NCBI GenBank assembly: GCA_946497905.1
Contig: CAMMMI010000075.1
Location: forward strand, 1-8,506
DNA from: an uncultured Clostridium sp.
Lineage (GTDB): Bacteria; Bacillota; Clostridia; TANB77; CAG-508
Reading direction: 5' to 3'
DNA length: 8,506 bases
The notes under the pieces are model-generated. The model ran no database searches. It saw nothing but the letters and a program-made list of their open reading frames with translations, and was not told the DNA's origin. Every line of letters begins with the position of its first letter. The stretch's first letter is position 1. This document shows positions 5,601 through 8,506 of the stretch, piece after piece. A program made the translations under genes and the position numbers.

Positions 5601-8100
5601 AGCATATGTTATAAAAGAAGAGTTGGATGTAACAGGTGGAAAGATAAAAGCAACAAAAGTAGATGGAACATATGAAGAAATTGCATTAACTAAGGAAATG
5701 GTATCAGGATATAATCCAGATAAATTAGGAGTACAAACACTTACAGTAACATATGAAGGACAAACTCTAACATATACAATAAATGTAACAGATAAAGCAC
5801 AAAGTATAGTAATTGTAGAAGAGCCAAAGAAAGATTATTTATATGGTGAAGAGTTAGTTGCAGGAGGAAAAATAGAAGTAACTAAATTAAGTGGAGAAAA
5901 AGAAACTATAAATATTACTTTAGATATGATTAGTGGATATAATCCAAATAAATTAGGAAATCAAACTCTTACAGTTTCTTATGGAGGAGTAGAAACAACA
6001 TATGAAGTAAATGTAAAAGACTATGTAAAAGATGTTGTTATTACACCACCAAGCAAAATAGAATACAACTATGGGGAAGATTTAGACTTAACAGATGCAA
6101 TAATTACAAAGGTTATGGCATCTACACCAGATAAGTCAGAAACTATACCAGTAACAACAGATATGATTTCTGGATATAATCCACAAGTTGTAGGAGCACA
6201 AACAGTAACAATAACATATACAGAAGATGGGAAAAAATACACACAAAACTTTGGTGTAACAGTAGCAGATACTATAAAATCAGTTACATTACAAGATACA
6301 GGATTTAAAACACAATATTTGTATGGAGAAAATCTAAATCTAAATGGATTAACTCTAAATATAAACTATTCAAGTGGAAGAACTGAAAATATTCCTGTAA
6401 CATCAGGAATGATAGAAGGATATAATCCAAACCAAATAGGAACTCAAACTTTGACAATTACATATAAAGGCTTTACTCAAAACAAAGAAGTAAATGTAAA
6501 AGACTATGTTGAAGATATTATATTAACACCACCAACTAAAAAAGAATACAAAATAGGTGAAACTTTAAGTTTAGTAGGAGGAAGTATTACAGAAAAAATG
6601 GCAAGTGGAGCAAATGGTAAAGTAGTTTCATTAACACAAGATATGGTAAAAGGTTTTGATAGCACAACCCCAGGTGTAAAAACTATTACTGTAACTTATA
6701 ACAATGGAAATACCTTTAATAAAACTTTCCAAGTAGCTGTAATAAATACAGTTAACCATATTGAAGTAATACCACCTATAAAGACAAATTACAAATATGG
6801 AGAAACACTTAATTTAGCAGGAGGAAGTATAAAAGTTGTTATGGATGATGGAACAGTAAGTAATGTTCCAATGACGCAAGATATGGTAACTGGATATCAA
6901 AAGACTACACCAGGTCAACAGATGTTAACAGTTACATATACAGATGAAAATAATAATACTTTTACAGGATACTTCAATGTCACAGTAGGAGAAGACTATA
7001 TTGTAAAATACCAATTTACAGCACCAACAAAAAAGGAATACAACATAGGAGAAACAATAGATTTAACAGGTGGAGCTATTACAGAAGTTTATGCAAGTGG
7101 AAATTTAGGTAATAAGATTGAATTAACAAGTAGTATGATCAGTGGTTTTGATAGTACAACCCCAGGTACAAAAAATATCACAGTAACATACAATGGAAAC
7201 AATTATTACTATACTGTAGTAGTTAATGATAAGGTTTTAGGTATTTCAATTAAAGACTTACCAAATAAATTAGAATATGAACAAGGAGAAAGCCTAGATT
7301 TAACAGGTGCAACATTAAATGTTGTAAAAACTAGTGGTGCATCAGTAATAAATATTACTAATGATATGGTATCAGGATATAATCCTAATCAAACAGGAAT
7401 ACAAACAATTACAGTAACATATGAAGGATTTACAGCAGAATTCAATGTGTATGTTAAAAAGGCAAGTACAACCCCAAGTACTCCAGAAGACAATACACCA
7501 GAAGATAAGCCAAATATTCCTTCAGATGGAGATGATAACAAAGATATTCCTTCAGATGAAAAAGACAACATAACAAATAATGGCACAAAAGATAATAATA
7601 CAACTAGTAATAAAACATCAAATATAACAGAAGAAGAGGAAGTTCTTGATAATGTTGATGAAAATCAAGAATTATATGAAGATAGAACTGATAGAGAAGA
7701 TGACATAGGAGCGATAATAGGCTCAACTAATGATGATGATAACAATATAGATAGTGGAGCAATATTAAGAACAGTTTTGAATCTATTAGCAGGATTATTT
7801 GCTCTAGCAGGAATAGCATTAATAATTATTGTTATTGCAAAAGATAGAAAAAATGTTAAAATTTATTTAGAAGAAGGAGAACAAAGAGTTCTAGTAGGAA
7901 AAGAAAAAGTAACAAAGAATCAAAGAGTTCTTGACCTAAATAAATACTATAACAAATATAAAGAAGAGGAATACAAAATTGTATTATCAAAATCAATAAG
8001 TAAAAAGCTTGATAAAAAGACTGTTAACTTAATTGTACATGATAAAGAAGAAAGCTTTACAGTTGATTATAATAAGGAGGCATATACATTCAAGACATAA
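2608..8100 (+). CDS. Giant membrane-anchored surface protein with 17 Big_3-type Ig-like repeats
   Basis: This is an 1830-residue protein. The start is supported by AAAGGA at 2592-2597. Residues 1-33 form a signal peptide (KKKK, hydrophobic core, cleavage after AYA). Residues about 40-220 form a cohesin-like domain related to that of the upstream protein (LKVEIALVSEATINGFDLQF; both domains have a TGIKVN/TGLKVN motif near the end). Residues 231-1618 hold 17 tandem Ig-like domains of about 75-95 residues. Residues 1619-1722 form a Pro/Ser/Thr, then Asn/Asp/Glu-rich linker, residues 1723-1744 a membrane helix and residues 1745-1830 a Lys-rich cytoplasmic tail. The topology is therefore type I: the tip outside, held by a true transmembrane helix. 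There is no LPxTG motif and no SLH domain. Big_3 arrays in Bacillota usually serve as stalks for adhesion or carbohydrate contact. I infer a stalk that presents the cohesin-like tip far from the membrane, perhaps to receive the dockerin-like module of the upstream protein. Ligand and function are unproven. Codon use matches the neighbouring genes. Confidence 0.9.
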   Translation: MKKKKQIAIITIIIMLLNMFFPYVSLFNNIAYAGTGVLEEYPLIINNLGITTNGSNRILKVEIALVSEATINGFDLQFKVDTSRLVPCNKNTGAATNSIGMITAVSDYYGGTLYTKEYDSSTNVFHILGAEPAGGTDLVENGFVPGEVGDPAIDENGAGYPAYYPVITLSFKVLDDELTAENIPLDVFTLSSAGAGLPTGLKVNYTNGSGVRVSKDLQLGGKGFAEPEKQIESIAIKQEPNNTTYEHGDTIDLTGGIIEITYDDQTTEEIDMTNSGVSIKSGSPADVNNQTVTVEYKGNEATFDITVTDPIESLKISSSMDKIEYNHGDSIDFSGLELTATKKSGATETLTKDSQGVTTSEEQANVNSSTFTQTSAEGEIPVKGKQQINFTYQGKTVTQTIIVNDTITNIAVTSQPNKTIYKYGEDLDLTGAVVEVTLASGAKTDINLPDGSIQISTYNNTIVGRKQNLSVTMGEKVATNTIDIEAYNYVTSSQLTEPTKVDYKYNEELSVVGGRIKLNWADGNVTNVNLTTDMVTGYDKTEIGVQTLTVTYNFNYELSDGQQIADKIVKTYEVQVQDEVESIEITAPTKTEYNHGDKLDLTGGNIKVNYVSGATTDVIMEESMIKEQDGSNVNMSPSNYDITNRVSKILKITYEQEGVKKTIDYPIEIINKMQSIEIQGNPQKEYNVNDEFQDNLSILVNRQTGLPEAIEVTEDMVSGFTTDEEGTRTVTITYEENGETKTVEYEYTVKDKITSVVLKTQPNKTVYEYGDNLDLTGATLEVTKGSGKTTISVTQEMVTGYDANKLGEQNLTVTYEGIEVAEKINVTVNDKVIGIELTAPNKTKYEIGDQLDLTGGKITTIMASGAKGQEIELTEDMVKGFDSSTEGEKELTVTYGEFSEKFTITVSDEIKGIDLEGTPKTEYIYGEEFDISDLDLIIHKSSGDVKVPVTQDMIKGYDKTQEGEQKVTIEYEGQVVTEINVNVKNPVQKLEWITEPKKAYVIKEELDVTGGKIKATKVDGTYEEIALTKEMVSGYNPDKLGVQTLTVTYEGQTLTYTINVTDKAQSIVIVEEPKKDYLYGEELVAGGKIEVTKLSGEKETINITLDMISGYNPNKLGNQTLTVSYGGVETTYEVNVKDYVKDVVITPPSKIEYNYGEDLDLTDAIITKVMASTPDKSETIPVTTDMISGYNPQVVGAQTVTITYTEDGKKYTQNFGVTVADTIKSVTLQDTGFKTQYLYGENLNLNGLTLNINYSSGRTENIPVTSGMIEGYNPNQIGTQTLTITYKGFTQNKEVNVKDYVEDIILTPPTKKEYKIGETLSLVGGSITEKMASGANGKVVSLTQDMVKGFDSTTPGVKTITVTYNNGNTFNKTFQVAVINTVNHIEVIPPIKTNYKYGETLNLAGGSIKVVMDDGTVSNVPMTQDMVTGYQKTTPGQQMLTVTYTDENNNTFTGYFNVTVGEDYIVKYQFTAPTKKEYNIGETIDLTGGAITEVYASGNLGNKIELTSSMISGFDSTTPGTKNITVTYNGNNYYYTVVVNDKVLGISIKDLPNKLEYEQGESLDLTGATLNVVKTSGASVINITNDMVSGYNPNQTGIQTITVTYEGFTAEFNVYVKKASTTPSTPEDNTPEDKPNIPSDGDDNKDIPSDEKDNITNNGTKDNNTTSNKTSNITEEEEVLDNVDENQELYEDRTDREDDIGAIIGSTNDDDNNIDSGAILRTVLNLLAGLFALAGIALIIIVIAKDRKNVKIYLEEGEQRVLVGKEKVTKNQRVLDLNKYYNKYKEEEYKIVLSKSISKKLDKKTVNLIVHDKEESFTVDYNKEAYTFKT
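3298..7461 (+). repeat. Tandem array of 17 Big_3-type Ig-like domain repeats
   Basis: Repeats start at protein residues 231, 311, 407, 488, 580, 673, 753, 832, 910, 987, 1064, 1140, 1223, 1301, 1382, 1465 and 1543, and the array ends at 1618. The shared pattern is Y-x-x-G-(E/D)-x-L-D-L-T-G, then (D/E)MVSGY, a G-x-Q-T-L-T-V-T-Y strand and a short closing strand, as in the Big_3 family. Repeats 2, 4 and 5 are longest (92-96 residues) because of internal insertions. Repeat 6 has lost the LDLTGG motif. Repeats 7-11 and 13 are the most regular (76-79 residues). The DNA copies are clearly diverged, so this is an old array rather than a recent slippage product. Confidence 0.9.
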
Positions 8101-8104
8101 AAAT

Positions 8105-8130
8105 AAAAAAGGCTTAAAATCGATTTTAAG
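8105..8130 (-). terminator. Palindromic terminator acting on the minus strand
   Basis: CTTAAAATCGATTTTAAG (8113-8130) is a perfect 18-bp palindrome, which folds as a 7-bp stem with a TCGA loop. Read on the minus strand it is followed by CC and then TTTTTT (8110-8105), the layout of an intrinsic terminator. On the plus strand it is followed by AGGTAATATA and has no T tract. It would stop leftward transcripts just before they run antisense into the giant surface-protein gene. Confidence 0.55.
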
Positions 8131-8138
8131 AGGTAATA

Positions 8139-8291
8139 TATAATTTTCTAAAATTGGGTTAGGAAATTATAACAAAGATATCTTTATACTATCCCCAATA
8201 AAGTATAAAGTATCTTAGGATTATCTTATAATTGGGATAAGATTAATCCTTATATCTTCTCAAATTAGCCCCAATATGATTTGAGAAGATA
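8139..8291 (+). ncRNA. Array of four hairpins with alternating complementary (kissing) loops
   Basis: HP1 pairs 8139-8151 with 8159-8171 (13 bp, one G-U) around loop AATTGGG. HP2 pairs 8175-8190 with 8202-8216 (15 bp, one bulged T) around loop ATCCCCAATAA. HP3 pairs 8217-8229 with 8237-8250 (13 bp, one bulge) around loop AATTGGG. HP4 pairs 8253-8265 with 8279-8291 (13 bp, perfect) around a 13-nt loop containing CCCCAATA. The stems have no common sequence, whereas the loops are conserved and alternate. ATTGGG (8153-8158, 8231-8236) is exactly complementary to CCCAAT (8194-8199, 8270-8275). HP2 and HP3 abut with no gap; the other gaps are two to three bases. No T tract follows any hairpin on either strand. 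The non-Watson-Crick closures (8147-8163, 8266-8278) are G-U on the plus strand but would be A-C on the minus strand, which mildly favours plus-strand RNA, i.e. the 3' UTR of the giant gene. I recognise no known RNA family. Confidence 0.55.
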
Positions 8292-8343
8292 GAGTAATAT
8301 TAAGATAAAAAATAATACCTGAAAAAGGTTTATTAATAGAGTG

Positions 8344-8366
8344 AAAAAAGCCTATAAACAGATAGG
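8344..8366 (-). terminator. Minus-strand terminator, repeat unit 1
   Basis: CCTAT (8351-8355) pairs with ATAGG (8362-8366) around AAACAG. On the minus strand the hairpin is followed by C and six T residues (8349-8344). The stem is short, so it is weak alone. A fainter fourth copy lies to its left: ACCT/AGGT at 8317-8329, with T6 at 8312-8307. Confidence 0.5.
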
Positions 8367-8380
8367 GTTATTAATAAAGC

Positions 8381-8404
8381 AAAAAAAGCCTATAAACAGA
8401 TAGG
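8381..8404 (-). terminator. Minus-strand terminator, repeat unit 2
   Basis: CCTAT (8389-8393) pairs with ATAGG (8400-8404). The stem can extend through a G-T and two A-T pairs to 8386/8407. On the minus strand it is followed by C and seven T residues (8387-8381). Confidence 0.55.
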
Positions 8405-8418
8405 TTTATTAATAAAAC

Positions 8419-8441
8419 AAAAAAAGCCTATAAAAAGGCTT
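8419..8441 (-). terminator. Minus-strand terminator, repeat unit 3 (strongest)
   Basis: On the minus strand AAGCCT (8441-8436) pairs with AGGCTT (8429-8424) around a 6-nt loop and runs directly into T residues down to 8419. It is the most conventional terminator of the series, and the first that leftward transcription from the right edge would meet. Confidence 0.6.
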
Positions 8442-8456
8442 ATTAGTCATGTGAGT

Positions 8457-8482
8457 ATATCGGAAAGTTTGTGTAAACTTTA
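8457..8482 (-). promoter_or_regulatory. Sigma-28 (SigD/FliA)-like promoter pointing left
   Basis: The minus strand reads TAAA (8482-8479), 15 bases, then CCGATAT (8463-8457). This equals the Bacillus-type SigD consensus with ideal spacing. The implied start is near 8450. The spacer is largely the palindrome AAAGTTT-GTGT-AAACTTT (8464-8481), which could be an operator or simply a hairpin. Against it, the first minus-strand terminator begins only about 10 bases past the implied start. It may therefore be a chance match or drive a very short or attenuated RNA. Confidence 0.35.
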
Positions 8483-8506
8483 AACTTCTTATGATAATTT
8501 TTAAAA

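Larger units (their letters stand above)
8350..8441. repeat. 38-bp tandem repeats carrying hairpin plus A7 tract
   Basis: Units at 8350-8387 and 8388-8425 are both 38 bp and differ at only two positions. A third unit starts at 8426 (GCCTATAAA...) but loses the second hairpin half and ends in GGCTTATTA. A degenerate unit precedes them at about 8317-8349. Each full unit contains a CCTAT/ATAGG hairpin, a palindromic TTATTAATAA segment and an A7 run. The A7 runs give minus-strand T tracts, so the unit is in effect a duplicated minus-strand terminator. Confidence 0.85.

Noticed and set aside
8350..8441. CRISPR array.
   Set aside because: The 38-bp units are contiguous near-copies with no unique spacers, and no cas gene is present.
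8443..8505. Open minus-strand frame of 20 codons entering from the right edge (ending ...FPIYSHD) with TAA at 8445-8443, just before the tandem terminators.
   Set aside because: It could be the end of a convergent gene and would suit the terminators, but 20 open codons are not significant here: another minus frame is open for longer and runs through the terminators. The frame also overlaps the sigma-28-like promoter. More sequence to the right is needed, so it is not annotated.

Overview
The window is AT-rich, with a strong preference for ATA, AGA and AAA codons, TAA/TAG stops and AGGAGG-type ribosome binding sites. It carries Sec-secreted surface proteins with dockerin-like, cohesin-like, cadherin-like and group-3 bacterial Ig-like (Big_3) domains. 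This points to a low-GC Bacillota, most likely a Clostridia-type anaerobe. No species is claimed.

Layout, left to right. (1) Positions 1-78 are the last 25 codons of an M23/LytM-type peptidase (GPHLHFE motif), followed by a hairpin and a REP-like palindrome. (2) Positions 219-611 encode a 130-residue single-pass membrane protein of unknown function, with its own promoter and a strong intrinsic terminator at 623-674. (3) A TTGACA promoter (848-876) begins a probable two-gene operon. Its first gene (true start 915, not the upstream ATG at 897) encodes a secreted 529-residue protein: cohesin-like domain, cadherin-like domain, carboxypeptidase-regulatory-like domain and a C-terminal dockerin-like module. 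Its second gene (2608-8100) encodes an 1830-residue protein: signal peptide, related cohesin-like domain, 17 tandem Big_3-type domains, acidic/Asn-rich linker, one membrane helix and an 86-residue cytoplasmic tail. (4) The last 406 bases (8101-8506) hold no convincing gene but are densely structured.

The two large proteins look like parts of one surface assembly. One is released and ends in a dockerin-like module. The other is held in the membrane and displays a cohesin-like domain at the tip of a long Ig stalk. That they bind each other is inference. The shared N-terminal domain and the tandem gene order are visible in the sequence.

The most unusual signal is at 8139-8291. Four nearly abutting hairpins have unrelated 13-15 bp stems, and their loops alternate between AATTGGG and CCCCAAT. 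The loops are mutually complementary over 6 nt, so the element looks like a two-copy array of kissing-loop hairpin pairs. None of the four is followed by a T tract, so they are not ordinary terminators. The array lies just downstream of the giant surface-protein gene. It is bracketed by intrinsic terminators that work only on the minus strand: one at 8105-8130, and a tandem series built on a 38-bp repeat at about 8344-8441. A sigma-28-like promoter on the minus strand lies at 8457-8482. The element could be a structured 3' UTR or a small RNA.
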